Of a stretch of 34,022 nucleotides of DNA, positions 16,154 through 27,200 are shown in pieces. The DNA is taken from positions 1 to 34,022 of the forward strand of contig CAMZHD010000008.1 of NCBI GenBank assembly GCA_947306705.1, written 5' to 3'. The position numbers and the translations under genes were made by a program. Below the pieces are notes generated by a model. The model was not told where the DNA came from, searched no databases, and saw only the letters and a program-made list of their open reading frames with translations. Each line of letters starts with the position of its first letter. Position 1 is the first letter of the stretch. This DNA comes from an uncultured Caryophanales bacterium. GTDB lineage: Bacteria; Bacillota_I; Bacilli_A; RF39; UBA660.

Positions 16154-17155
16154 ATGGCAAAGAGAGAAAGAAAAAGTAGGAAAAGAAGAAGAGTTCTTCT
16201 TGCAATCATAATGATATTATTTGTTGGTGTTGTACTAACAACTTCAACATATGCATGGTTTACTGCAAATACTACTGTTACAGTAAGCTCAATTGATGTT
16301 AATGTTTCAACATCATCTGGATTACAAATATCAGCAGATGCAAATGATTGGAAAGCAATCTTAACAAACAATGATTTGTTGAATGCAAACTGGACTGGTA
16401 TTCGTAACCAAATTCCAAATGGAGTTGATGAGGTTACAGTTCCAGTATCAACAGTTGGAGATGTTGATGCAGATGGATATATGCAAATGTATCGTGGTAC
16501 TGTTGAGACTGATAATACTACAGGTAGAAATATTTTAACTGCAGTTAAATCATTAGAAACTCAAGGTACTTCAGGAGATTTCATTGCATTCGATGTATTC
16601 TTCTTATCATCAGAAAGACAAATGATTTACTTAACTTCTGAATCAAGTGTAGTATACAGTGGTTCAGCTGATAAAGGTATTCAAAATGCTGCTCGTGTAG
16701 GATTTATTAAAGAAGGTTCTGTAGCTTACGGATCTACTCCTGCTCAAGCATATGCTATTAAAGGTAATGTTTCTAAGATGATTTGGGAACCAAACTATGA
16801 TGTTCATAAAGCATCTGGTGTAGCTAATGCATCAAGTGTTTATGGAGTTACAACTTCTACAACTGGTGGTTCTAAGTTATCTTATAGTGGTGTTAGAGCT
16901 CCAATTAGTATTACAGATAATGTACCATTAAATTCTACAAGTAGTACATGGTTTGGTCCAGTTACTACTGTTGGTTCAGTAGCATCAGGAATTCCAACAA
17001 CTGCATATCTTCAAATGTTTGAAGTTGAAGAAGGAATTACGAAAGTACGTATTTATATGTGGATTGAAGGACAAGACGTTGACTGCGAAGACCATGCTTC
17101 TGGTAGTTCTTTAACATTTAATCTACAATTCAGTATTAATGATAAAGCTGGATAG
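16154..17155 (+). CDS. Secreted TasA/camelysin-like subunit with SipW-cognate signal peptide
   Basis: A 333-residue exported protein. The N-terminus is strongly basic (KRERKSRKRRR), followed by a hydrophobic core and TSTYAWFTANTT; the T-[YF]-A-[WF]-F pattern is the known cleavage environment of SipW-dependent substrates such as TasA and CalY. The mature part begins with beta strands (TVTVSSIDVNVSTSSGLQIS), is Ser/Thr/Val-rich, and ends with WIEGQDVDC (303-311) and LTFNLQFS. AAGGAG lies 9 bases before the ATG. A terminator directly after the gene would allow a higher level than downstream genes, as expected for a major structural subunit. Processing by the SipW-type peptidase at 19967 and fibre formation are inference. 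Confidence 0.78.
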   Translation: MAKRERKSRKRRRVLLAIIMILFVGVVLTTSTYAWFTANTTVTVSSIDVNVSTSSGLQISADANDWKAILTNNDLLNANWTGIRNQIPNGVDEVTVPVSTVGDVDADGYMQMYRGTVETDNTTGRNILTAVKSLETQGTSGDFIAFDVFFLSSERQMIYLTSESSVVYSGSADKGIQNAARVGFIKEGSVAYGSTPAQAYAIKGNVSKMIWEPNYDVHKASGVANASSVYGVTTSTTGGSKLSYSGVRAPISITDNVPLNSTSSTWFGPVTTVGSVASGIPTTAYLQMFEVEEGITKVRIYMWIEGQDVDCEDHASGSSLTFNLQFSINDKAG

Positions 17156-17168
17156 AATGATGACTTTT

Positions 17169-17195
17169 AAAAGCCTTCCTAATCGAAGGCTTTTT
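17169..17195 (+). terminator. Terminator (possible attenuator) after the major subunit gene
   Basis: AAAAGCCTTC, loop CTAATC, GAAGGCTTTT plus T residues. No good promoter is seen before the next ribosome site at 17203, so partial read-through may feed the downstream genes. Confidence 0.87.
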
Positions 17196-17213
17196 CTTCT
17201 ATGAGGTGTTTAT

Positions 17214-17348
17214 ATGGATAGTATTCAAGAAATAAGTAATTTAACAGATGAAGAATTATTACAATTGTATCAAATGGTATCTGATCATTTGACTTATTTA
17301 CAAGATAGCATTTTAGATCCTTCTATGGGAGGTGAAGAAGATGAGTAA
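17214..17348 (+). CDS. Small acidic protein (44 residues), unknown
   Basis: ATG 17214 is preceded by GAGGTG 5 bases away and opens a 44-codon frame: MDSIQEISNLTDEELLQLYQ, then a second predicted helix (MVSDHLTYLQDSIL) and an acidic end (GGEEDE). The stop overlaps the next gene's ATG by 8 bases (ATGAGTAA), and the last codons form that gene's GGAGGTG ribosome site, strong evidence for real coupled translation. No membrane segment. Two amphipathic helices suggest a partner or chaperone of the large helical protein that follows. No family recognised. Confidence 0.75.
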   Translation: MDSIQEISNLTDEELLQLYQMVSDHLTYLQDSILDPSMGGEEDE

Positions 17349-18963
17349 TCTTGATTCTTTAAAGATTGTAAAAGAAATTAATATCGATAAAAATCATATC
17401 GATAATTTTGTGTTGGAAACAGAAGAGGGAACAAAACGTACAAAGGAAAAGTTCTATCGTCAAGCTGCTGAACAACGGAATGAATATGTTCAAAAGCAAC
17501 AAGAACAATTCAATCTTTATTTAGCAAAAATAAAAGATGAAATGAGAGTTCGTTTCCAACGTGAAAATCCTACGAGTCGTGAAGAAGAACATCAACAAGA
17601 TTTGAAAAAAGTAGATGATTTATTGAATTGTATCTTCTTAAACTCTGATATTTCAGATAGTTTCAAATTAAAAATTGATTTTATTATTGCGTCTATCCAA
17701 GAAACAACGACTTTAGAGGATTTAAATTTGATTTTGAAGAGTTTTATTGATCGTTTTGCGGAATTAGGAATTCCTCTAACGATTGATGATTTTAAATATA
17801 CTATGTTTACAGAACGTTATATGGTTTCCTTTTTAAAGAGTTCTGATTTTCAAGAGATGAAAGATATTTTTGAAAAAATTTATTTTGCATGTCCTGATAT
17901 TAAACTTCAGTTAAAGATGAATTTACTTCATATCGTTCGTAAGTATGAAAAATTATTGAGTATTGGTGTTAGTCAAGTAAAAGCAAAATGCTTCTCTGAG
18001 TGTTCTGTTACACCTGCTAATGTTGTAGACACTTATATTTCTACTCGTTCTAGAGTAGGGACCGATATCGCAGTAGATGAGTATAATAATGCAAATCTAT
18101 TCTTATCAAAGGAAAAGAAAATCGATGATTATTTAGTTGGTTCTGGTTTAAGAGATAAGAATTATAATACATTTGTAGTGGAAGGAAAGACTTATGATTC
18201 TTTAAATGATGATGATAAGATGCGCTTTAATTCTGCGATGATGGGATTTTATCTTACTTTGAATGAACTAAAGAAATACTATCAATATGAGTTTATTATT
18301 ACAGATTTAGTAGAACGTTATAAGAACAAAGATAGTGTTAAGAATCAATATGCTGCGAAGAAGAAAGAAATTGAAAAGGAAGAAAAAGCACGTGAGGCAA
18401 TTTACAAACAATATCAAAAGGCAAATGGTATTGGATTCTTAGCAAAGAAAAATGATGAAAAAGCTCATATGGCTATGAAGCAAATGAATGAACAAATTCT
18501 TAAATTACGTGGATTATATGATGAGTTAGAGGATTTAGCAATTACTACACAATTGGCTAAATTAAATGATTCTGCAACGATTTATGATTTGTTCTTAGCA
18601 TCTCTTACTTCTTTCTCATTCTTAGAGAAATCATTTATGGGAGTAGAGGATTTTGCTTTAAAGAAATTAGAAGATACGGTATATGATTATTTCCGTTTCT
18701 TATATAATCCAAATAATAATTTCTTAAGAAAGATTAATGTATTTGCTGATCATAATATTGCTTCTGTTGTTGCGGAAAAGTATCGTTTATTAGATATCGC
18801 CGTTACACCTGATATGGTTGAAGCAGAGATGATTGCTACTACGATGGAAACAGTAGGTTATATTAATTTAATTCAAAATATTGATCGTTCTAAGATTTCT
18901 TTACAAACAATTTCTAATTTATGTAAGATGAGTGAAATCATAAAAACAGATGATGTTTTATAA
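17341..18963 (+). CDS. Large cytosolic helical/coiled-coil protein, unknown
   Basis: I do not recognise the family. The 540-residue, charged, almost wholly helical protein has no signal or membrane segment. An N-terminal coiled-coil (FYRQAAEQRNEYVQKQQEQF) is followed by a helical core, with a second coiled-coil-like region (AAKKKEIEKEEKAREAIYKQ) near 340-365. I choose ATG 17341 since GGAGGTG is 6 bases upstream; an in-frame GTG at 17332 lies within that site. It is coupled to the 44-residue gene and is followed after 20 bases by a membrane exoprotein. In the locus it is a candidate cytosolic scaffold or regulator of export. Confidence 0.65.
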   Translation: MSNLDSLKIVKEINIDKNHIDNFVLETEEGTKRTKEKFYRQAAEQRNEYVQKQQEQFNLYLAKIKDEMRVRFQRENPTSREEEHQQDLKKVDDLLNCIFLNSDISDSFKLKIDFIIASIQETTTLEDLNLILKSFIDRFAELGIPLTIDDFKYTMFTERYMVSFLKSSDFQEMKDIFEKIYFACPDIKLQLKMNLLHIVRKYEKLLSIGVSQVKAKCFSECSVTPANVVDTYISTRSRVGTDIAVDEYNNANLFLSKEKKIDDYLVGSGLRDKNYNTFVVEGKTYDSLNDDDKMRFNSAMMGFYLTLNELKKYYQYEFIITDLVERYKNKDSVKNQYAAKKKEIEKEEKAREAIYKQYQKANGIGFLAKKNDEKAHMAMKQMNEQILKLRGLYDELEDLAITTQLAKLNDSATIYDLFLASLTSFSFLEKSFMGVEDFALKKLEDTVYDYFRFLYNPNNNFLRKINVFADHNIASVVAEKYRLLDIAVTPDMVEAEMIATTMETVGYINLIQNIDRSKISLQTISNLCKMSEIIKTDDVL

Positions 18964-18983
18964 TTATTAGAGAGGGAGTACCT

Positions 18984-19886
18984 ATGAGAAAAAGAATTTC
19001 TTTATTTGTAATGACAGTTTTATTATTCTTTTTTCCTATAGTTGCTAGAGCTTATAGTAGTAGTGATTTTGTAGTAGATTTTTCTTATATTCATTATGAT
19101 GTGAATACTACTACAAAAGAGTTATTAGCTTTGCAATTGTTGCTAGATAAAGGAGTATTACATAATACTTCTTTTCGTGATGAAAGTACTCCTGAAGGAT
19201 TTATTCTTGTCTATCATGATACAAAGAAAGGATTGTTATATGTAAATCCTAAAACTGGAGAGTTTCAATCAAAAGAGGGAACATTAGAATATAGTTTATT
19301 GGATGAAGATAAGGAAAAAAATCCTAATTTCAAGAACTATGATAAGATTATTGTTCATTTTGGACCTTTTAAAGGAAATGATTCTGATACTTTAGTTGCG
19401 GATTTTAGTTCTTATCAAAATTTTTTAGATAGTTCTGATGCGGCTCATGTATTATTTGATTATTTATTAGAAAATGGGTTTATTACTTCTAAGAAAGATA
19501 AAGATACAGAGATGGTTTATTTCTACAACAAAGATGGTAAAATGATATTCTCTAGATCCAATAGTAATGAAGCTATTTTTGCTGCTTCTACGAATGTAGA
19601 GGAAAGTGATAATATTACTGTAAATTATGAAGAGTTTAATCCGTATTTTGTGGAAAGATATGGGCATTCTCTTCCTGAATGTTATAAAAAGACATCGTTA
19701 TTATTCCATGAAGTACAAATGAAAAAAGTGGTTCAAGTTGAGAAAGTTGCGGAGAAGAAAACTCGTTCTAAACTAAGTAATGTAGTTCTATGTTTTGTGA
19801 TTTTTCTTGGTACTCTTGGGGTTTGTGTAGGACTCTATTTTGGAGATTGTTGGCTTCATAAAAAAATCATTCAAAAACAGTTATAA
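18984..19886 (+). CDS. Type I membrane exoprotein of unknown function
   Basis: A 300-residue protein with a classical signal peptide (MRKRISLFVMTVLLFFFPIV, cleavage after ARA at residue 23), an exported domain of about 230 residues, a basic linker and a C-terminal membrane segment (about 263-285, SNVVLCFVIFLGTLGVCVGLYF) with a short cytosolic tail. Two stretches look alike (LLLDKGVLHNTSF and LLENGFITSKKDK), each followed by VY/ILVY strands, hinting at a duplicated alpha-beta unit. The ordinary AxA signal differs from the SipW-type signals of neighbours, so it is probably cut by another signal peptidase. AGAGGGAG precedes the ATG. No family recognised. Confidence 0.68.
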   Translation: MRKRISLFVMTVLLFFFPIVARAYSSSDFVVDFSYIHYDVNTTTKELLALQLLLDKGVLHNTSFRDESTPEGFILVYHDTKKGLLYVNPKTGEFQSKEGTLEYSLLDEDKEKNPNFKNYDKIIVHFGPFKGNDSDTLVADFSSYQNFLDSSDAAHVLFDYLLENGFITSKKDKDTEMVYFYNKDGKMIFSRSNSNEAIFAASTNVEESDNITVNYEEFNPYFVERYGHSLPECYKKTSLLFHEVQMKKVVQVEKVAEKKTRSKLSNVVLCFVIFLGTLGVCVGLYFGDCWLHKKIIQKQL

Positions 19887-19919
19887 AAAACTATAAAATG
19901 TCTTTTATAGTTTTTTTTT
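19885..19919 (+). terminator. Rho-independent terminator (AT-rich stem)
   Basis: ACTATAAAA, loop TGTC, TTTTATAGT flanked by A-run and nine T residues. It is long but has only one G-C pair. Confidence 0.75.
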
Positions 19920-19922
19920 ATG

Positions 19923-19931
19923 TGCTATAAT
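19923..19931 (+). promoter_or_regulatory. Promoter of the SipW-type peptidase gene (extended -10)
   Basis: TGC-TATAAT directly after the terminator's T-run; predicted start about 19938. The -35 position falls in the terminator stem and is poor. Confidence 0.65.
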
Positions 19932-19966
19932 ATAAGTTAGAAGAATAGATAGTGGTGGTGATTAAT

Positions 19967-21187
19967 TTGAAAAGATTAAAGATGATCTTGAAAGCTTTTG
20001 CAACTCTTTTTTTAATCCTATTAGTGTCTTTGTGTATATATACTTTTGTAGTTACGGATATCATGAAGAAGGACTATGTTAATGTCTTTGGATATACGTA
20101 CTTTGTAGTCGCTACCGGATCTATGTCAGGAACGATAGAAGTTGATGATATTATCTTCGTTAAATTAACTGATAAAGTTGAGGTAGATGATGTTATTACT
20201 TTTAAAAGCAAAGATGGAGATATTATTACACATCGATTGATTAAGAAGGATGGTAGCCGGTATGTTACCAAGGGAGATGTCAATAATGTGGTGGATGAGG
20301 CGATTACAAAAGATCAAATCATTGGCCGCGTTGATTTTGTTATTTCTCCTAGTTTTATTTTAAAATCAATCGCCGTATTCTTAATTATTTTTATTCTTTT
20401 GGCATTAGTTAATTTTGACAGTGTTGTTAAAAAGTATATTGTCAAAGGGGATCCTAAAGAGACCCCTAAAATACCGGAAGAATTGTTCTCTTCGAATGCT
20501 ACGATTCAAGAAGATCATTCTGGATTAACCGTTACGATTCGATTAGAAGATGTCGAACAATTAGAGAAAATTCAAGAAAAAGAAGCAGAACAAAGTGAGA
20601 TGGAAACGGTAGAATTACTTGATGAAGAGAGCTTCTCTTTCTTACCAAAGAAAAAGAAAGCTACTTATTTCAAAGAAAAAGAAACTGTAGATTTGGTTGT
20701 TGCCATTTTGAAATGTAAAAAGAATACCGTTAAGGCTAAGATGAATAAGAAATGGCTTACAAAATTCCAATATGTTTATAGACTTTGTCATTTGTTACTT
20801 CTTAAGAATACAGATGCGATGATAGAGGATATTAATCATCCTCCTTTCAAAGAATTATATGATTATAATGTTGATTCTGTTGGATTGACTGAGACCATTC
20901 GAGATCGAATCTTTGAAATGCCAATTTCCGTATTCTTACGAATCTTAACATATTGTATTTTATACAATGATGAAGAGATGTTTGATGGAGTCTATAAAAT
21001 ATTAAAATTTAAAGTATTATTTGATAAAAACAATGATTTTAGAGAGATTAAGAGTGTGGATATGCATACGATTAAACAAATTAAGTCATTGATTCAATTT
21101 ATGAAAAAAGTATCAGAACGTTTTGATAATAAAAATGTTTTTGAACTAGATAAAATCGAAAGATTAGCGAAAATAAACAACTATTAA
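19967..21187 (+). CDS. SipW-type signal peptidase I with long cytosolic C-terminal extension
   Basis: ER/archaeal-type (Ser-His) signal peptidase. Membrane segments at about 9-30 and 130-150 flank an outward catalytic domain with Ser52 in GSMSG, His89 in ITHR (bacterial housekeeping enzymes have Lys here) and Asp104 or Asp110 in TKGDVNNVVDEA. This matches Bacillus SipW, which processes TasA-like fibre proteins. Usual SipW proteins are under 200 residues; this has 406, with an acidic linker and a helical domain (about 225-406, KETVDLVVAILKCKKNTV onward) inside the cell. I start at TTG 19967 because GGTGGTGAT fits as ribosome site; GTG 19952 and ATG 19982 are alternatives. The giant gene follows after 16 bases, so they are cotranscribed. 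Confidence 0.85.
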   Translation: MKRLKMILKAFATLFLILLVSLCIYTFVVTDIMKKDYVNVFGYTYFVVATGSMSGTIEVDDIIFVKLTDKVEVDDVITFKSKDGDIITHRLIKKDGSRYVTKGDVNNVVDEAITKDQIIGRVDFVISPSFILKSIAVFLIIFILLALVNFDSVVKKYIVKGDPKETPKIPEELFSSNATIQEDHSGLTVTIRLEDVEQLEKIQEKEAEQSEMETVELLDEESFSFLPKKKKATYFKEKETVDLVVAILKCKKNTVKAKMNKKWLTKFQYVYRLCHLLLLKNTDAMIEDINHPPFKELYDYNVDSVGLTETIRDRIFEMPISVFLRILTYCILYNDEEMFDGVYKILKFKVLFDKNNDFREIKSVDMHTIKQIKSLIQFMKKVSERFDNKNVFELDKIERLAKINNY

Positions 21188-21203
21188 AATGGAGGTGAAG
21201 ACA

Positions 21204-24200
21204 GTGAAAGAACTAATGATAAATCAAAAGAAAAAATTTATCCTTTTTGCTGTCTTTTTCTTTGTTTTGACAGTACTTGTTTCTTATTTCCTTTTAACAG
21301 GACGTTTTTCATTTAGTTCTTATGAAGGTGGATGGGATGGACAAACTGTTGCGATTGACTTTGTTGGTGGTAATGGTACTTATGAAAATCCATATATAAT
21401 TTCCACTCCAGAAGAATTTATTTATTTTAAATCTGTTATTGAGGGAGATAGTTCTCTTGGATATCAAGATAAATATTATGTATTAAGTAATGATTTAGAT
21501 TTTAATCAATTTCCATTCTCAAGTATTGGAGTGATTGGAGAAGAATCTGAAAATATCTTTAAAGGACATTTAGATGGGGCAGGACATACACTTCGTAATA
21601 TTGTCATTCAAAATAGTTCTGTTTCCGGAGAAACTTCTTATTATGGTTTATTTAATAAGATGGTAGATGGAAGGGTAGAAAACTTATTAATTGATAATTT
21701 AACGATTAATGTAGAAGAAGAGGAAAGAAAAATCATTGCAGGAAGTTTAGTTGGATTCAGTGATAGTAGTAATCCTGATGAACCTACTTCTTTCTTTAAA
21801 AATATTTCTATTACGAATTATCAAGTAAATACAAGTGGTGCTTCTTCTCCTGAAAATGAAGTAAATGCCTTTATTGGATATGTTACTTCTAGTCAAGGAA
21901 TTCATAATATTATTTTAGAAGGTTCTCTTGTGAATAATGATACTCCTCGAAGTGGTTCTGTGATTGGAGGTAATAGTCCAATTTCTTCTATTATTGATAA
22001 CGTTCATTTAGAGAAATTTGATGGTGATTCTTTAGTTCATGAAGGAATTGAAGAGTACTATTCTATGATTGATGGAGGTATCTATCTAGAGGGTGAATTT
22101 GTTGGAGACGATGCGGTTTTATTCTTATTCAATCAAGATATTAAGAGTGATTATTATTGGGTAAGAGAAAATGGAGTATTCTCTATTCAAATGTATCAAA
22201 GAATTGTAGAAGAGGCTCCTGTTACAGAACAAAGTTTTACATTCTCTATGAGAAGTGCTCCTAACTTTGCCGTTCATGATTCTGGAATTGATACTACAAA
22301 TGGTATTGTTTATATTAATGATTTAGATGCTGATTATGATTATTACATGGGACTTAATTATACAACTCCAAGTGATAGTGATATTCCATCTACTTCTAAT
22401 AAGAACTTATATGGAGATAATAACTTAAAGAAGTTTGAAATTATTTATCGTGGGGCATTAGATTCTACTAGAAAAGGTACCGTTTCTTATGAATCGGGTG
22501 AAAATCAAACAGACTTTATTTATTTTAAGTATTATCCAGTTAGTGGAAACTCTATTGATATTGAGTTAATCGATAATCCATATGCTGGTAGACCATACAA
22601 TATGGGATTTAATGGATGGGTTAGTACAGATAGCAATGTAGTTGTTTACTTAGATGATGATTCGTTTGTATACCATGCTATTGTACCAGTTACATCTAAT
22701 GAGACAGTGGTTGAGTTCTATGCTTCTTGGGTAGAAGCTACTATGGATGATACAGATAGTAATAATGATAGTATTCGTAATGCTCTAGATAGTTTAAATA
22801 ATAAAGCTTTATTAGAAGCAAGTACTTGGGAGATGAGAACACGATTATTACCAATCATTGATAATGATGAATATTATTATACTCGTGTAATTTTAAATCG
22901 AAATGATTCTCAAGCAGGATATTATTCTGCTTATGGAGGAGCTTTGACAGGTACTTGTAATAGTGCTACCTGTACTGTTTATGATAGAGTAACTGCTGGA
23001 TCTGATTGGGATGAAAATACTACTTATTATCACTACTATAACTATGCGATGAGAACGGTTGATCCTAGAGTAGAAGAACAATATCGTGCCGCAACAACAA
23101 TGTATAATGGTATGAATATGGGTGGTTTCTATGAACAAAAAGTTGTTCGTAGAAATGAAAGCATTGATGGATGTCGTAACTTAAGTGGTGCAAGATTAAC
23201 GGGAAATTGTGCCAATGCTTTATGTACTGTTTATTCTTTAATTCCTTTTTATGATGAGAATAATAATCCTAATATTTTGGATGTTGATAAAACATACTAT
23301 TATTTAGTAACAAGAGATACAAACTTTGTTTATTTAAACTCTTATAGTAATACTGCTAATAAAAATTATTGGACATCTACTAAGCCATTTACTTTAACAA
23401 GTTATTATAATGGGGTAGATTCTCGTGCATCTGCTTATTATGATTTTAGTACTACTTATATGAAGGCTGCTGGAGATAATCGAGTAGAATATGTTCGATT
23501 CTATTCCAATGAAGATGGTAGTTATGATGGTGGTTCCTTAACGACAGGAGCTACTGGTAGAGGTATTGTTTATGGTAACTTCCAAAACTTTAAAATAGGT
23601 CGAGGAATTACTTCTAGAAATGGTTATAAATCTGCAATAGCAGTAACTGCTACCGATAATTATACGAAGAGTAGTACTTACTTTAGATTAACGGTTGAAT
23701 CTGGTTCTTATACCTATGGTGGTGTTTTAACATTAAGACGTGATAATGGTACTTGGAACAATCCAAAGGGTCGTGCTGTATTTGGTAGTGATTATGACCG
23801 CGTTAAAAATGATAATAGTAAACTAGAAATTTATAAAACACTCTATGGTAGTATGACACAAACAATTAACTGTTCTGATCATAGTAATAAAGCTTTAGAT
23901 TTAATTATTAAAAGTGGTACTATTGGTCGAATGGGTATTGATGGTACTGTAGGAAACTTAGGTATTTATGTTAGTAGTAACTCTTCTGGTGTTGTAGGAT
24001 GCTCTAATAGTGTAACGGTAGAAGGTGGAAGAATCTTTACGATTTATGGTGGACCTGGGCCCTCTACTTCAATGCAAAACTATAATGCTATCTTTATTTA
24101 TCATAAAGGTGGAGTTACAGATGCTGTCTTTGGTGGAGGAGCTTATCTTACAACCAATGGTAACCGTATTGTTTCCGTTACAGGTGGTACTGTTAACTAT

Positions 24201-27200
24201 GGTGTTGCTGGTGCAAGTAATGGTTATGCAGGAAACGATAATGATAGAAAAGCAATTTTAACGGGAGACTCTTATGTTTATGTCGGAGGACATGCAACAA
24301 TTGGAAATACGACTCTTTCCGATAAATTATATGATATTGATGTAGGTTCTGTATTTGGATCTGCTAATGGTAGAAGTGGATATAATTCTGTTGGTTCTTC
24401 TGATAATTCGTATGTGGTTATCAATGGTGGAACCATTAATGGAAATGTTTATGGTGGAGGTAACTATGGAGCGGTTGCTGTTTCCTTAAATTCTGGTACT
24501 CATGAATCTAAAATTAGTATTGTTAGTGGTACGATTAAAGGTTCTGTCTATGGTGGGGGTAACAACAACGGTGCTGGAAACCCAAGTTATTCTACACAAA
24601 ATACTGTTAATACTTCTATTGAAATGACGGGTGGAACGGTTGAAAAATCCATTTATGGTGGAAGTAGAACGAAAGGAACTGTTTTTGGCTCTTCTAATAT
24701 TCATATTAATGGTGGAAATGTCTTACAAGATGTCTACGGTGGAGGCGAAGGAGGTTATCGAAATAACAATAACCCTGGAACTTATATCCGTAGTGGTGTT
24801 TCTGTTTTAGTGGATAGTGGTACTATCGGTGGAAATGTTTATGGTGGTAGTGCTTATGGATCTGTTAATACCATTAACCAAAATACAAATTCAAGTTCTT
24901 CTACAACAAATGTTGTTGTTAATGGAGGAACCATTACTGGAAATGTATTTGGTGGAGGTAAAGGTGGATCTGTCGATGGAAATAACTATACTCCAAAAGT
25001 TGTTGGTAATATAACTGTTGATATTAACGGTGGATCTATGTCTAAGGTGTTTGGAGGATTTGATGAATCTGGACGACCAAGTAATGGAGATGTCGTTAAT
25101 TTAAATGGCGGAACCATTGGAAATGCTTTTGGTGGAGGAAATAAAACTAGTCAAACGACGACAAATATTAATCTGACTGGATCTACGATTACTGGTAATT
25201 TATATGGTGGATCTAACTTATCAGGAACGGTAACAACTACGAATGTTACTGCTACCAGCGGATCGGTTGCTGAAATCTTTGGTGGTAACAACTTAGGAGG
25301 ATCTACTGGAACAACTAATGTTTCTGTAACAGGTTCTTTAACTGTTTCTGGAGATATTTATGGTGGAGGTAATGAAGCTTCTGTTTCGACAAAGACAAAT
25401 GTCACAATTACCAATGCTACTGTACATGATGTTTATGGTGGAGGTAAAGGTGAAACAAATGATGCTGATGCTAGAGAAACATCTGTTACCATTACTGGAA
25501 CAACTGGTGGATCTGTCTTTGGTGGATCGAATGCCTCTGGTACTGTTGATACAAGTGGAGTAACCATTACAAACTCAACTTTTACAAATGCTTATGGTGG
25601 AAATAACCAAGGTGGAGAAACCGATGAAACTCATATAACGGTTACGGGTATTTCTCAAATAACCAACGTATTTGGTGGAGGAGATAATGCTTCTTCCGGA
25701 GATTCTAATGTAACGATTTCTGGGGGAACGATTACAAATGTTTACGGTGGAGGTAATGAAGCTGGTCTTGATACTTCCGAAGTAACCATCAGTGGAGGAA
25801 CGGTTACAAGTGTATTTGGTGGTTCGAATACGACTGGAGATGTTTCTACTTCTCATGTTTGGGTCAGCAATGATAATGCCCATATTACTACCGTTTATGG
25901 TGGAAATAACTTAGGTGGTACTACTGTTGATACCAATATTGCGATTGCTCAAGGAGAAGTTGGTACTGTTTTTGGCGGAGGAAATAAAGCTCCTGTTGGA
26001 ACCACGACTGTCAATATTGGCGGTGGAACTATCGGTAGTGTTTATGCCGGAGGTAATGAAGCTTTAGTATCTGGAAGTACTTACTTAGATATTGATGGAG
26101 GATCTTTCTCTGGAAGTATCTTCGGTGGAGGTAATGAAGGTTTAGTTAATGGAAGTACAGAAGTCTTTGTTACGGATGCAAATGTTCTTGGAAATATTTA
26201 TGCTGGAGGTAATGGTAGTACAGCCATTGTTCAAGGAGACTCTACTGTTACTATTGATGGAGCAACTGTTGTAGGTACTGCTAGTTCAGATGTTCCTCGA
26301 GAAGGATGCGTATTCGGAAGTGGTAATGCTGCTTCTACTGGAGTTCAAGCAGAACAAAATTCTACAGCAACTGTTAATATTGCTGGTGGAGTTATTTATG
26401 GAAACGTTTACGGTGGACCAAGAATGGCTGTCGTTTATGGAGAAACTAAAACAAATATCGGAATGAGTGCTATTACAAATTCTAATACTTTAACAGAAGA
26501 TGATATTCATATTTATGGAACCGTCTTTGGTGGAGGAGAATCAAACGATACTGGATCTACTAACTTCGACTGGACATTCATCTCTGTTACACAAGGTATT
26601 GATATTAATATTAATGGTACTGGTTATGAAGATCATAGTCATGAATTTATCATTAATGGTAGTATCTTTGGAAGTGGAAATGCATCTTCTTCTTCAGGAC
26701 CTTCTAGTATTTATATTAAAAATCTTGGTACTATGGATCATCCAAACCAAAGTATTTCAATTCAAAGAACGAATGAATTGGTAGTAGATGCTTCTTGTAT
26801 CGAGTTAGCTGGTATTACCGATAGTACGAATGACTATTCTGATATTTACTATTCATTTAACTTAGTTGACCATCTTACAATCAAGAATGGAACAACTTTA
26901 TTACTACAACATAATGCGAATAAACTAGAATCTTTCTATAGTGGAGTGGATTCTGGAGGTACTTTGGTACCTGCTACGGTAACTATTAATGATGATACTA
27001 AGACTGTTACGAAAAATGTTGATAATCGTTTATATATGTTACCAGGACAAGTTCTTAATATTGCGGTTAACCAAGCAGCTACTTCTTATGGTGAAGTCTA
27101 TGGAATGACGTTCTTTGGAATGTATCAAGTAAACGAAGGAAACTATCGTTATGGATTATATGGGCCAACTTATGATTATGGAGATGCGGCTAACGCAAGT

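Noticed and set aside
24025-25563. Forward-strand frames rich in Met, Val and Leu inside the giant gene
   Set aside because: They are +1/+2 frame shadows of GGTGGA-type solenoid codons with no start signals.
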